Source: Acidobacteriaceae bacterium
Lineage (GTDB): Bacteria > Acidobacteriota > Terriglobia > Terriglobales > Acidobacteriaceae
DNA length: 64,000 nt
Assembly: GCA_903970395.1 (NCBI GenBank)
Contig: CAJCIM010000110.1
Span: 1 to 64,000 of the forward strand
Direction: 5' to 3'
Under the pieces are notes generated by a model. It saw only the letters and a program-made list of their open reading frames with translations. It made no database searches and had not been told where the DNA came from. Each line of letters begins with the position of its first letter. Position 1 is the first letter of the stretch. Shown one piece after another: positions 1-9,182 of the stretch. The position numbers and the translations under genes are program-made.

Positions 1-159
1 CGCGCTGCGGAATACGACGAGGCCGCGACGCATGAGGCCATGAGCCCCCGTGAGTACACCATCGCCATCGATCTAGGCCAGGGCACAGGCAAGGCGCACT
101 TCATCACATGCGACCTGACCCACGAGTACGTATCGATTAATGCGGACTATTCAACCTAA
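1..159 (+). CDS. argJ: Glutamate N-acetyltransferase / amino-acid acetyltransferase ArgJ, C-terminal end (partial)
   Basis: The window opens inside this gene; only the last 52 codons are present, in frame from base 1 to the TAA at 157-159. The visible tail reads REYTIAIDLGQGTGKAHFI, then TCDLTHEYVSINADYST. The pattern (I/V)xxDLGxGxxxAxxxTCDLTHxYVxINADY is the conserved C-terminus of the ArgJ beta chain. ArgJ moves the acetyl group from N-acetylornithine to glutamate in the cyclic arginine pathway. The N-terminal part, including the autocatalytic Thr, lies outside the window, so whether it is mono- or bifunctional cannot be judged. A promoter-like sequence for aceE begins about 60 bases downstream, so the two are probably separate transcription units. 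Confidence 0.9.
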   Translation, partial: RAAEYDEAATHEAMSPREYTIAIDLGQGTGKAHFITCDLTHEYVSINADYST

Positions 160-220
160 GTTCGTCTTGCGTTGAGTCCTCGATTTAAGGTTTCGCCTGA
201 AACCAGAGAATCAGCCGATA

Positions 221-249
221 TTGGGACGCCGCTGGCGTTCAGGTATAAG
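221..249 (+). promoter_or_regulatory. Candidate sigma70 promoter for aceE
   Basis: TTGGGA (221-226), a 17-base spacer and TATAAG (244-249) give a plausible -35/-10 pair. The -10 lies about 60 bases before the aceE ATG at 309. A short inverted repeat, GGTTTC-GCCT-GAAACC, sits just upstream at about 189-204; it has no T-run, so it is not called a terminator. Confidence 0.45.
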
Positions 250-308
250 CCGCGTTTATCGTAGTAGGTGGAAATTTGCATAACCGACAGCACAAGGGGA
301 ATCTCGCG

Positions 309-2990
309 ATGGCACTGCTCGACGAAGCTGTAAAGAAGGACCTGACCGCAGAGGTCGCTGAGTGGATCGAAGCGTTCGACGAGGTCGTCGCGCATGACTG
401 GAAGCAGGCGGAGAGCGTTCTCGCCGCGCTGCGCACCCGTGCCCGCGAGGCCGGCGTCGCCGCCACCGGCGACGTGACCACTCCTTACCAGAACACCATC
501 CCCAAGTACGACGAGGTCCCCTACCCTGGCGACCGCCAGCTGGAGCGCCGTGTCGAGGCCCTGCTGCGCTGGAACGCCATGGCGATGGTGCACAAGCAGA
601 ACAAGTACGACGCCGGCATCGGCGGCCACATCTCCACGTACTCGTCGCTCGCGACGCTGCTTGAAGTCGGGTTCAACCACTTCTTCCGCGGCAGCTATGC
701 CACCTCCGACGGCGGCTCGCAGCCCGGCGACATGATCTACTTCCAGGGCCACGCCTCCCCCGGTGTCTACTCCCGCGCGTTCCTTGAAGGCCGCCTGAGC
801 GAGACGCACCTCAAGAACTTCCGCCATGAGTTGCGCGATGAGCCGGGCCTGTCCAGCTATCCGCACCCGTGGCTGATGAAGGACTTCTGGCAGTTCCCCA
901 CCGTATCGATGGGCATCGGCCCGCTGAACGCGATCTACCAGGCCCGTTTCATGCGGTACCTCGAGAACCGCGGGCTCATCGAGAAGACCGACCGCAAGGT
1001 GTGGGCCTTCGTCGGCGACGGCGAGACGGACGAGGTCGATACGCTCGGCGCCATCTCACTGGGCAGCCGCGAGCATCTCGACAACCTTATCTTCGTCGTC
1101 AACTGCAACCTGCAGCGGCTCGACGGGCCGGTGCGCGGCAACAAGCGCATCATCGACGAGCTGGAAGGCATGTTCCGCGGCGCTGGCTGGAATGTCATCA
1201 AGGTCATCTGGGGTTCGGATTGGGATGAGCTCTTCGAGCGCGACCACCAGGGCCTGCTACTCAAGCGCATGGAAGAGTGCGTCGACGGCGACTTCCAGGC
1301 CTACAAGGCCAAGGGCGGCGCATACCTGCGCGAGCACTTCTTCGGTAAGTATCCTGAGCTGCTGGAGTTGGTGAAGGACAAGAGCGACGAGGAACTGACC
1401 CGCCTGCACCGTGGCGGTCACGATCCCGGCAAGATCTACAACGCGTACAAGCGCGCGCTGGAGCACAAGGGCGGCCCGACCGTCATCCTGGCCAAGACCG
1501 TGAAGGGCTACGGCATGGGTACGGCACAGGCACGCAACGCCACGCACTCGGAGAAGAAGCTAACCGACGAGGGTCTCGCGGCGTTCGTGAAACAGTTCGA
1601 CATCCCCGTTCCGCCCGAGGCCGCCAAGGACGCGCAGTTCTACAAGCCCGGCGAGGATGATCCGGCAATCCAGTACCTGCAGACGCGGCGTCAGGCCCTG
1701 GGCGGTTATCTGCCCGAGCGCAAGGTGCCGGAGCTTGAGTTCGTTGCACCACAGATGGAGTTCTTCAACGAGTGGCTGGCCGGCTCCAAGGGCCGTGCTG
1801 TCTCCACCACGATGGGTTTTGTAAACATGCTGAAGGGCCTGCTGAAGGACCCCAAGATCGGCAAGCTGGTTGTTCCCATCGTTCCAGATGAAGGCCGTAC
1901 GTTTGGCCTCGAATCCGTCATCAAGCAGGTCGGCATCTACGCCAGCGAGGGACAGAAGTACACGCCACATGACGCGGACATGCTGCTGAGCTATCGCGAA
2001 GAGAAGAGCGGGCAGATCCTCGAAGAGGGCATCACCGAAGCCGGTTCGATGGCCAGCTTTACAGCGGCAGGCACAGCGTACAGCAATTACAAGCTGCCCA
2101 TGGTGCCGTTTTATATGTACTACTCGATGTTCGGTTTCCAGCGCATCGGCGACATGGCGTGGGCATTTGCGGACTCGCGCGGCAAGGGCTTCCTGATGGG
2201 CGGTACCGCGGGCCGCACGACGATGCTCGGCGAAGGCCTGCAACACCAGGACGGCCACAGCCCTGTGCTCTCTGGCACCATCCCCACCTGCCTCACCTAC
2301 GACCCCGCTTACGTCTACGAGATGGCCGTGGTGATCCAGGACGGTCTGCGCCGCATGTACGAGGCCGGCGAGGATTGCTTCTACTACATCACCATGTACA
2401 ACGAGGACTACGCGATGCCCGCCATAGAGAACCTCGACGCGATTCGCGAAGGCATTCTGCGCGGCATCTACAAGTTCAAAGCCGCTGAAAAGCCTGCACA
2501 GGTGCAGCTCTTCGGCTCCGGCCCCATCCTGAACGAGGCGCTCAAAGCGCAGCAGATCCTTGCTGAGAAGTACAACATCGCCGCCGATGTTTGGAGTGTG
2601 ACCAGCTACAACGAGCTGCGCCGCGACTGCCTCGACGTGGAGCGCTGGAACCGTCTGCACCCGGCGTCGAAGGAAAAGAAGCCATACATCGCGGAGGCCC
2701 TCGGCGATGCTATCGGTCCGATCATCGCGGCGAGCGACTATATGAAGTCGCTGCCCGACGCGCTCTCGCCGTGGCTGGGCAACCGACTCGTCACACTGGG
2801 TACCGACGGCTTCGGACGCAGCGACAACCGCGAGCATCTGCGCCGCCACTTTGAGGTGGATGCGGAGTCGATCGTCGCCGCCACGCTGTCGAAGTTAGCA
2901 CGTGAGGGGGTCATCAAACCCAAGATTGCGGAGAAGGCCTTCGCCGAGCTGGGGATTTCCACCGAGGGCAAAGGAGCGGCGCGAGCGTAA
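309..2990 (+). CDS. aceE: Pyruvate dehydrogenase E1 component, homodimeric type
   Basis: This 893-residue protein is the thiamine-diphosphate E1 subunit that decarboxylates pyruvate and acetylates the E2 lipoyl domain of the pyruvate dehydrogenase complex. It is full length for the homodimeric AceE family (E. coli about 887). The cofactor motif is GDGE (235-238) followed by VVNCN (262-266), inside the family signature LDNLIFVVNCNLQRLDGP. The AceE-type block GAGWNVIKVIWG and the later TAGRTTMLGEGLQHQDG are also present. I chose ATG 309 over the in-frame ATG 276 because AAGGGGA lies 9 bases before it and the protein then starts MALLDEAVKK. The E2 and E3 genes are not next to it; instead a degenerate E1-alpha-like gene follows 64 bases later. 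Confidence 0.97.
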   Translation: MALLDEAVKKDLTAEVAEWIEAFDEVVAHDWKQAESVLAALRTRAREAGVAATGDVTTPYQNTIPKYDEVPYPGDRQLERRVEALLRWNAMAMVHKQNKYDAGIGGHISTYSSLATLLEVGFNHFFRGSYATSDGGSQPGDMIYFQGHASPGVYSRAFLEGRLSETHLKNFRHELRDEPGLSSYPHPWLMKDFWQFPTVSMGIGPLNAIYQARFMRYLENRGLIEKTDRKVWAFVGDGETDEVDTLGAISLGSREHLDNLIFVVNCNLQRLDGPVRGNKRIIDELEGMFRGAGWNVIKVIWGSDWDELFERDHQGLLLKRMEECVDGDFQAYKAKGGAYLREHFFGKYPELLELVKDKSDEELTRLHRGGHDPGKIYNAYKRALEHKGGPTVILAKTVKGYGMGTAQARNATHSEKKLTDEGLAAFVKQFDIPVPPEAAKDAQFYKPGEDDPAIQYLQTRRQALGGYLPERKVPELEFVAPQMEFFNEWLAGSKGRAVSTTMGFVNMLKGLLKDPKIGKLVVPIVPDEGRTFGLESVIKQVGIYASEGQKYTPHDADMLLSYREEKSGQILEEGITEAGSMASFTAAGTAYSNYKLPMVPFYMYYSMFGFQRIGDMAWAFADSRGKGFLMGGTAGRTTMLGEGLQHQDGHSPVLSGTIPTCLTYDPAYVYEMAVVIQDGLRRMYEAGEDCFYYITMYNEDYAMPAIENLDAIREGILRGIYKFKAAEKPAQVQLFGSGPILNEALKAQQILAEKYNIAADVWSVTSYNELRRDCLDVERWNRLHPASKEKKPYIAEALGDAIGPIIAASDYMKSLPDALSPWLGNRLVTLGTDGFGRSDNREHLRRHFEVDAESIVAATLSKLAREGVIKPKIAEKAFAELGISTEGKGAARA

Positions 2991-3054
2991 CTCTGCTGCA
3001 TACTAGAGTTACCGGCGCTGCCACCAACTCCACTACGCACGAGGAAACCCCTGC

Positions 3055-3783
3055 TTGTCTGAGAATCCGCTGCTCCCCCACCGCAAGCTGAGTGAGTTGT
3101 ACCTGCGCACGTTGCGCTGCCGCGAGCTGGAACGAGAGCTCGCGCGGCAACGTGGCGCGGCAAAGAAGTTTGGTGCCCGCGAGGCACTCCTTGCTGCCAC
3201 CAGCATTCAGCTCTCACCCGGCGATCTGCTCTGCGGCGAGGCCGACGACATCTCCGTGGAGGAGCTTGCGCCACTCGGCAAGGACGGCAAGACACCCAGG
3301 TTGGTGAAGGCGACACCGAACATACGCCTAGCCACATGCGCAGGCGCTGCACTGGGCGTAATGGCCTCCGCTGGAGGCGGCCTGGTTCTGGCGTACACCC
3401 GCGCAGGCAGTATTCAACCGGGCTGGACTGAGGCGCTGGCCTGGGCCAACGAGCAGCAAGTGCCGCTGATCGTCGTCTGCGAGGACTCTGCAAACGGCGG
3501 CGCGCAAGGCAAAGCCAAACCGGACACGCTGAGCTGGCCCGCCATGCAGACGCTCTCCAAAAAGCTGCGGCTGCCTATCCTTGCTGTCGATGGCGCCGAT
3601 GCGGTCGCAGTCTACCGCGTGATGCAGGAGTCCGTGATCCGCGTGCGCCACAACGACGGCCCGGCGGTCATCTGGGCGGTCACCAGTCCGAAGTCCACCA
3701 AGCTGACGCCATCGCAGCAGCCGCTTGGGCGTCTCAAGACGTACCTCAAGACCCGCCACATTCCGCTTCCCACACAACGCTAG
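3055..3783 (+). CDS. E1-alpha-like thiamine-diphosphate fold protein lacking the cofactor motif (probable pseudoenzyme)
   Basis: The 242-residue product starts at TTG 3055, with GAGGAAA about 8 bases upstream. Its layout follows the alpha subunit of 2-oxo acid dehydrogenase E1. YLRTLRCRELERELARQ near the N-terminus matches the first E1-alpha helix. GAALGVMASAGGGLVLAYT, then WTEALAWANEQQVPLIVVCE, matches the core that normally carries GDG...N. Here GDG is replaced by TRA, and the metal/cofactor Asn region reads SIQPG. About 100 residues of the usual alpha chain are also missing. I infer that it cannot bind thiamine diphosphate normally and may be a structural or regulatory partner. It sits 64 bases after aceE in the same direction, so co-transcription is likely. 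No function is known to me. Confidence 0.7.
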   Translation: MSENPLLPHRKLSELYLRTLRCRELERELARQRGAAKKFGAREALLAATSIQLSPGDLLCGEADDISVEELAPLGKDGKTPRLVKATPNIRLATCAGAALGVMASAGGGLVLAYTRAGSIQPGWTEALAWANEQQVPLIVVCEDSANGGAQGKAKPDTLSWPAMQTLSKKLRLPILAVDGADAVAVYRVMQESVIRVRHNDGPAVIWAVTSPKSTKLTPSQQPLGRLKTYLKTRHIPLPTQR

Positions 3784-3799
3784 GCCGTACACTGTGGGC

Positions 3800-5779
3800 A
3801 TGGCGATCTTTCGCGGCCGCGCGTCTAAACCAGCTGTTCTGTTCATCTTGACCGTCTCTCTCGCGGCCTGTCGCGAGGCAGTTGCGCAGACGCCGACGCA
3901 ACAACCCGCAGCTCCCGCCCCCACGCCTGCACTCCCAAGCAGCCTGCCGTCCATACCGATGCCGACGCCTGCGGGCCAGCGGCCAACGAAGGTCCCGCAG
4001 CCCGGCCAGCCAGCCGCGCAGCCGGTTCTTCAGACTGCACCGCAGTCGCCTCAACAGCAGGTGCCTACGCCGGCATCCGCCGCGACGGTCGCCTCCCTGC
4101 CGCCCTACGACCCTGTCGTCGCAGGCGAGGGCCGCGACGAACTCGGCTCAACGTACATTCCTGTCGACAGCCCTGTGTACACCATGGCGCTGCGCCTGTA
4201 CTCGCTGGGCTATCTCGACAGCTCCTTCACCGACATGCGTCCGTGGACGCGGCGCAGCCTGCTGCACATGCTGAATGCGTCAGCCAGCCGCATCCTGGCC
4301 GACAACGACGACGAGGCGGTAGCCCTGCTCGCCGGGCTGCAGTCGTACATCCCTGAAGAGTCGCCCGGCCCGAACCTCACACGCGGCCGGGTCTACGGCG
4401 TCGACACCGTCTACACGCGGCTGATGGGCATCAGCGGGCAGACGCTGCACGACAGCTACCATCTCGGCGAGACGCTGGCCAACGACTACGGTCGCCCCTA
4501 CGAACCCGGCTTCAACAACATCACCGGCTTCTCCTCCGTCAACGAGTACGGCCCCTTCTCGCTCTACGTGCGCGGCGAGTACCAGCACGCGCCGGCAGGC
4601 ACCGGCTACTCCCAGGCCCTCTCGGCCGAGCTGTCTAACATCGACGGCGTTCCCTACTCCGGCTTCAACCTGCACCAGGCCACCATCCCCACCGGCCCCA
4701 TCGCGTCGGTAAACACCTTTGCGCTGCAGGAGGCCACGCTCTCCTATCACCTGCTGGGGCATGAGATCTCCGGGGGCAAGTCGGACGCGTGGCTCAGCCC
4801 TGCCGTAGGCGGCGCGATGGGCTGGAGCAACAACGCGCAGGATATCTACTCGTTCCGCATCAACCGCGTGGATCCTCTGCACATCCCTCTGCTGTCGCGA
4901 TTCATCGGCCCGCTGGACTACGACTTCTTCGTCGGCTCGCTGAAGGGCCACACCTATCCGAACTCGCCGTGGGTACACTCGGAGACCATCGCCGCGGCAC
5001 CTACCAGCAACATCCGGGTCTCCTTCCAGCGTGTCATCATCTGGGGCGGCGAAGGCCACGAGCCGGTAACGCTGCACACCTTCCTGCAGAGCTTCTTCAG
5101 CTTCAACGACACGAACGGCGCGACCAAGATCTCCGCCAAAGACCCGGGAGCACGCTTCAGCTCCTTCAACTTCAGCTGGCGGCTGCCATTCCTCGAACGC
5201 TACATCACGCTGTACTCCGACTCCACGGTGCACGACGACGTTACACCTATCAGCGCGCCGCGCCGTGCCGCCTACCGACCCGGCGTCTATATCTCACAGT
5301 TCCCCAAACTGCATAAGTTGGACTTCCGCATCGAAGGCACGAATACCGATATCTCGACCACAGCCAGCATCGGCGGCTCCTTCATGTACACCGAGGTCAT
5401 CCAGCGCCAGGGCTACACCAACAAGGGCCAGCTCTTCGGCGACTGGGTTGGCCGCGAAGGCAAGGGCGGGCAGGCATGGCTTACGTATCACCTCAGCTCC
5501 AACGAGTGGGTACAGCTGGAGTACATGCACAAGAAGACAGCCAAGGACTTCATACCCGGCGGCACAACGCAGAACCAGTTCATGGTGGACGTCGTCAAGC
5601 GGCTGCGCAAGGACGTCGAACTGAACGCATGGCTGCAATACGAAGGCTGGAAGGCGCCTGTTTATATCCCAGGCAACGCGTTGAACAAGGACACCACAGT
5701 GGCCGTGCAGTTGACGTGGTTCCCCAAGCTGCACAGCGATCCACAGCCGGGCAGCGCGCCCGTTCTGAGGATGCGCTAA
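3800..5779 (+). CDS. Wzi-family capsule assembly outer-membrane protein
   Basis: The 659-residue protein begins MAIFRGRASKPAVLFILTV, an export signal ending near AVAQ. A Pro/Gln/Thr-rich stretch of about 80 residues follows. The conserved Wzi-like start is then visible: STYIPVDSPVYTMALRLYSL, with DMRPWTRRSLLHML. The rest alternates short aromatic strands and loops, as expected for an outer-membrane beta-barrel, and ends in VLRMR. Wzi proteins anchor capsular polysaccharide at the cell surface. The ATG at 3800 was chosen over an in-frame upstream GTG at 3725, which would overlap the previous gene and push the signal peptide inward. It precedes the tyrosine kinase and export genes, consistent with an exopolysaccharide role. 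The Pro-rich linker is longer than I would expect. Confidence 0.82.
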   Translation: MAIFRGRASKPAVLFILTVSLAACREAVAQTPTQQPAAPAPTPALPSSLPSIPMPTPAGQRPTKVPQPGQPAAQPVLQTAPQSPQQQVPTPASAATVASLPPYDPVVAGEGRDELGSTYIPVDSPVYTMALRLYSLGYLDSSFTDMRPWTRRSLLHMLNASASRILADNDDEAVALLAGLQSYIPEESPGPNLTRGRVYGVDTVYTRLMGISGQTLHDSYHLGETLANDYGRPYEPGFNNITGFSSVNEYGPFSLYVRGEYQHAPAGTGYSQALSAELSNIDGVPYSGFNLHQATIPTGPIASVNTFALQEATLSYHLLGHEISGGKSDAWLSPAVGGAMGWSNNAQDIYSFRINRVDPLHIPLLSRFIGPLDYDFFVGSLKGHTYPNSPWVHSETIAAAPTSNIRVSFQRVIIWGGEGHEPVTLHTFLQSFFSFNDTNGATKISAKDPGARFSSFNFSWRLPFLERYITLYSDSTVHDDVTPISAPRRAAYRPGVYISQFPKLHKLDFRIEGTNTDISTTASIGGSFMYTEVIQRQGYTNKGQLFGDWVGREGKGGQAWLTYHLSSNEWVQLEYMHKKTAKDFIPGGTTQNQFMVDVVKRLRKDVELNAWLQYEGWKAPVYIPGNALNKDTTVAVQLTWFPKLHSDPQPGSAPVLRMR

Positions 5780-5917
5780 CAAAGCCCCTTCACCGTAGTA
5801 TTGGGGTTATGAATGAGTAAACGTTCGCTGTCTAACCCTGCAGGGGGCTAGCACTTCGGGTGCCACCGGCGTCTTTGCAGATGAACGTCCAGCACCGCTT
5901 CGCGTAGACTGACTACG

Positions 5918-8158
5918 ATGATGTCCGCCCCATATGAAACCCCACCGGCCGATCTGGAGAACGTCGCGCTCCCGGTACAGACCGTTGACAACGCGAGTGA
6001 AAACACGCTGTCGGATGCGTGGATCACCATCCGCAAACGTATCTGGCTGATTGTGCTGCTGGGACTGGTGGGTGCGGGCTGGGGCTACTACAAGGCGGTG
6101 ACGCAGCCGCGCCTCTATGACGCCTCTGGAACCATCGAGATCCGCAGCGGATCGACCAATGAGTATCGCCTGAGCGCCACCGCGACCAGCTCCGAAGGTA
6201 CGGGCCAGATTCTCACCCAGGTTGCCCTCTTGAAGAGCGACACACTGCTGTTGGCCGTGGCGCGTGACCTGAACCTGGCCAACGACCCCAGCTTCATGGG
6301 CGGCCCCAGTGCAACGCCGCGCAGCCTCGACGATCCGGTGGTGCGGCAGAATGTGCTCGGCTCCATGCAGGGCGTCGTCAGCATCAGTCCACTGCCCAAA
6401 ACCGACATCGTCCGCATTAGCTGTAGCACACTGGACCCCAGACTTTCGGCGAACATCGTCAACCGGCTCGTCAAGGACTACATCAACCTCAGCTTTCAGT
6501 CTCGGCAGGAAGCCGAACAGCGCATAACCGAGTTCTTCTCGCACCAGCTGGACGACCTGAAAAAGCAGGTGGAGACCTCGCAGGGCAACATGATCGACCT
6601 GCAGAAGCAGCTGGGTGTGCTGGGCTTCGACCCCAGCCTGAACCAGGTAACGGCGAACCTCACGGACCTAAACAAGGCTGCGAACGCCGCGGAGATCGCT
6701 CGCATCGATGCCGAGACACGCTATCGTGTCATCGCCGGGGCTGCCCCCAACAGCACCGCACAGCAGGTGGATGCCAGCCGCACTGGCCCAGCGGTCGTGT
6801 CGTTGCGCACCCAGTTGAACACCGCCCGTGCGCAGTACGCGCAGCTGAACGCCAACCTTGGCCCGAACCATCCACAGGTGCTCGCTGTAAAAGACCAGAT
6901 CACCGAGCTCACGCGGGAGTTGAACGAAGAACAGGACCGTGTGCTGCTGGATGCGAAGGCGGCGTTCATCGCAGCCAAGGCGGAAGAAGACCGCACTCGC
7001 GAGGCGCTGGAGACGCAACAGGCCAACGCGTTCAAGATGCGAGACGCGTTGGTGGACTACACCCTGCGGCAGCGCGAGTTCGACGCCAACCGCACCCTGT
7101 ACGAGGGCCTGCGTGAGCGGCTGCGTACGGCCGGTGTGCAGGCCGGGCTGGAGTCGCAGGAGATCGATATCGTGGACGCGGCAGTGCCGCCCATCTCGCC
7201 TTCGTTGCGGCCCAAGTCGACCATCGTTCTGATCGATACACTGGCCATGCTCATCGTCGGCGTCGTGCTGGCCTTCGTGCTCGACAGCCTGGACATGGGC
7301 CTGCGGACGGTAAGCGAGGTGGAATCCGTCTCCGGCCTGCCGTCGCTGGCGCTCATCCCGCGAGCACGGCGCGGAGTTCAGGACGCAACTCGTTTGAGCC
7401 TCGTGTGGCGCAACCTCATCGTGCTCGCCAGCCCAAAGTCCCAGTCAGCCGAGGCCTTCCGCGCCCTGCGCACCTCCCTGCTGCTCTCGATCGCTGGCGG
7501 GGAGCCGCAGACGATCCTGCTGACCAGTGCAACCCCGGCAGAAGGCAAGACGACGGTCTCCATGAACCTCGCCGCCGTACTATCGCAGCGCGGGGTGCGG
7601 GTGTTGCTGATCGATGCCGATCTGCGCCGCCCTACCGTCCACCACCGGCTCGGCCTGCCGGGCAATGTAGGCCTTACATCGGTGCTCACCGGCAGCGCCA
7701 CGCTCTCGGAGGCTACACAGACTCTTCCAGACGTTGCCGGCCTCGACATTCTCGTCAGCGGACCGGTGCCGCCCTTCCCTACCGAGATACTCAGCTCTGA
7801 GCCTATGCATAAGCTGCTGGAGGAGTGTCGCGGCATCTACACGCACATCGTCATGGACTCACCTCCACTGCTCTCCGTGACGGACAGCATCGTGCTGGCT
7901 CGGGAGGCTGACGCGGTCGTACTCATCGTTCGCCAGGGCAAGTCCAGCAAGCATGCGCTACGTCGCGCACGCGATCTCCTTCTCCGCTCCGGCGCAAGAG
8001 TTACGGGTGTTGTGCTGAACGGCGTCGATCTGAACGGGCCGGAGTACGCCGCCTCCTACGGCTACTACGGTTACTCCGGGTATGGCTCCGAAGGCGTCGA
8101 CAGTGGCAGCTGGGATGCACGCTCCGGCAAGAACAAGCGCAATGGAGGGGAGAAGTAA
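5918..8158 (+). CDS. Polysaccharide co-polymerase / bacterial tyrosine autokinase (Wzc/ExoP type)
   Basis: This 746-residue inner-membrane protein combines a Wzz chain-length domain with a cytoplasmic BY-kinase. TM1 (about 41-60, WLIVLLGLVGAGWGYYKA) and TM2 (about 435-455, IVLIDTLAMLIVGVVLAFVL) flank a periplasmic coiled-coil region. The kinase part has a Walker A motif SATPAEGKTT with K544, Walker A' DADLRRP (D566, D568) and Walker B VMDSPP (D647). The C-terminus has the Tyr cluster YAASYGYYGYSGYG that such kinases autophosphorylate. Phosphorylation cycling controls polymer length and export. Translation can begin at either of two adjacent ATGs. The stop codon overlaps the start of the export gene (TAATG), so the two are coupled. 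The opposing phosphatase is probably the CpsB-like product at 13662. Confidence 0.95.
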   Translation: MMSAPYETPPADLENVALPVQTVDNASENTLSDAWITIRKRIWLIVLLGLVGAGWGYYKAVTQPRLYDASGTIEIRSGSTNEYRLSATATSSEGTGQILTQVALLKSDTLLLAVARDLNLANDPSFMGGPSATPRSLDDPVVRQNVLGSMQGVVSISPLPKTDIVRISCSTLDPRLSANIVNRLVKDYINLSFQSRQEAEQRITEFFSHQLDDLKKQVETSQGNMIDLQKQLGVLGFDPSLNQVTANLTDLNKAANAAEIARIDAETRYRVIAGAAPNSTAQQVDASRTGPAVVSLRTQLNTARAQYAQLNANLGPNHPQVLAVKDQITELTRELNEEQDRVLLDAKAAFIAAKAEEDRTREALETQQANAFKMRDALVDYTLRQREFDANRTLYEGLRERLRTAGVQAGLESQEIDIVDAAVPPISPSLRPKSTIVLIDTLAMLIVGVVLAFVLDSLDMGLRTVSEVESVSGLPSLALIPRARRGVQDATRLSLVWRNLIVLASPKSQSAEAFRALRTSLLLSIAGGEPQTILLTSATPAEGKTTVSMNLAAVLSQRGVRVLLIDADLRRPTVHHRLGLPGNVGLTSVLTGSATLSEATQTLPDVAGLDILVSGPVPPFPTEILSSEPMHKLLEECRGIYTHIVMDSPPLLSVTDSIVLAREADAVVLIVRQGKSSKHALRRARDLLLRSGARVTGVVLNGVDLNGPEYAASYGYYGYSGYGSEGVDSGSWDARSGKNKRNGGEK

Positions 8159-9162
8159 TGCGACAACCAGTTCCCTCCCCTTTGCGTTCGTTCTACGGCA
8201 GGGTGGTGCTGTGCGTGGCGGCCCTCGCGCTGCTCACCACATCCGCAACAGCGCAGTTCAACGGGCCAGCCTCGACGAACTCGAACCCGGAGATCAATCG
8301 TCCGGTGACGCTGACCACCGACAACGCAGTGTTGTATCCGCCTGTGCACGACGCCCTGCTGGCTGCCGGCGATCTGGTCGCCGTCCACATCTTCGCGCAG
8401 GGCGATTACTCTCCCACGGTGCGCATCGGCACAGACGGCAACGTGCTGCTCCCGTTGATCGGCGTGCTGCATCTGGAAGGCCTGACCGTCACCGCGGCCG
8501 AACAGCTGATCGCGACCAAACTCATCGAAGCAGGCATCTACCGCAACCCGCAGGTGACGCTGCAGATCACCGAAGGTCCGGGCGCAGTCGCTACCATCAT
8601 GGGTGAAGCCCACGGCATCGTGCCCATCATCGGAACGCGCCGCCTGCTGGATGTGCTTACCTCCATCGGCGGTCTGCCCGCGACCGCGAGCCACGTCGTC
8701 ACCATCCATCGCTCCGGTCAGCCTGACCCGATCGTCGTCGATCTCGGTAACGATCCGCTGCACAGCCAGCTCGCGGACATTCCTATCTTCGCCGGCGATA
8801 CCATCATCATCTCGCGCATCGGCGTGGTGTACATGATCGGCGCATTCAAGACGCCCGGCATCATCTCACTTACGCCGTACACGCCGCTGACCCTGATGCA
8901 GGCAACCGCGCTAAGCGGAGGCGTCACCTTTGAGGGCAAGTACGACGATCTGCGCGTCATCCGCACCATCGGCGGAGAGCGCACCGTCGTCAAGCTGGAC
9001 ATCAAGCGCGTGCTCTACGGCAAGGCGGCGGACCCCATCCTGCAGCCCAACGACATCGTCTTCCTGCCCAACAGCTCTCTCAAGTCCTCCATCAGTAACG
9101 GCAGCATCGGCACCTTCCTTGGCGTCGCCAGCCTGTTGATCACCGTCATCGCAATCCACTAG
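8158..9162 (+). CDS. Polysaccharide export protein (Wza-like, Poly_export/SLBB)
   Basis: The 334-residue product has a Sec signal peptide (VVLCVAALALLTTSATAQF). A Poly_export domain follows from about residue 65 (LLAAGDLVAVHIFAQGDYSP ... IGTDGNVLLPLIGVL), and then two SLBB-like ligand-binding repeats. It ends with a hydrophobic helix (about 317-334, FLGVASLLITVIAIH). The family forms the periplasm/outer-membrane channel for capsule or exopolysaccharide export, working with the BY-kinase upstream. No lipobox Cys is visible at the signal cleavage site, unlike E. coli Wza. The ATG shares a base with the kinase stop, so translation is coupled. Confidence 0.9.
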   Translation: MRQPVPSPLRSFYGRVVLCVAALALLTTSATAQFNGPASTNSNPEINRPVTLTTDNAVLYPPVHDALLAAGDLVAVHIFAQGDYSPTVRIGTDGNVLLPLIGVLHLEGLTVTAAEQLIATKLIEAGIYRNPQVTLQITEGPGAVATIMGEAHGIVPIIGTRRLLDVLTSIGGLPATASHVVTIHRSGQPDPIVVDLGNDPLHSQLADIPIFAGDTIIISRIGVVYMIGAFKTPGIISLTPYTPLTLMQATALSGGVTFEGKYDDLRVIRTIGGERTVVKLDIKRVLYGKAADPILQPNDIVFLPNSSLKSSISNGSIGTFLGVASLLITVIAIH

Positions 9163-9182
9163 CCGCGGAGCTCGGAGGCCGT

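Noticed and set aside
1560-2849. Long open frame (429 residues) on the minus strand opposite aceE
   Set aside because: It is a codon-bias shadow of aceE, with no ribosome binding site and no recognisable motif.
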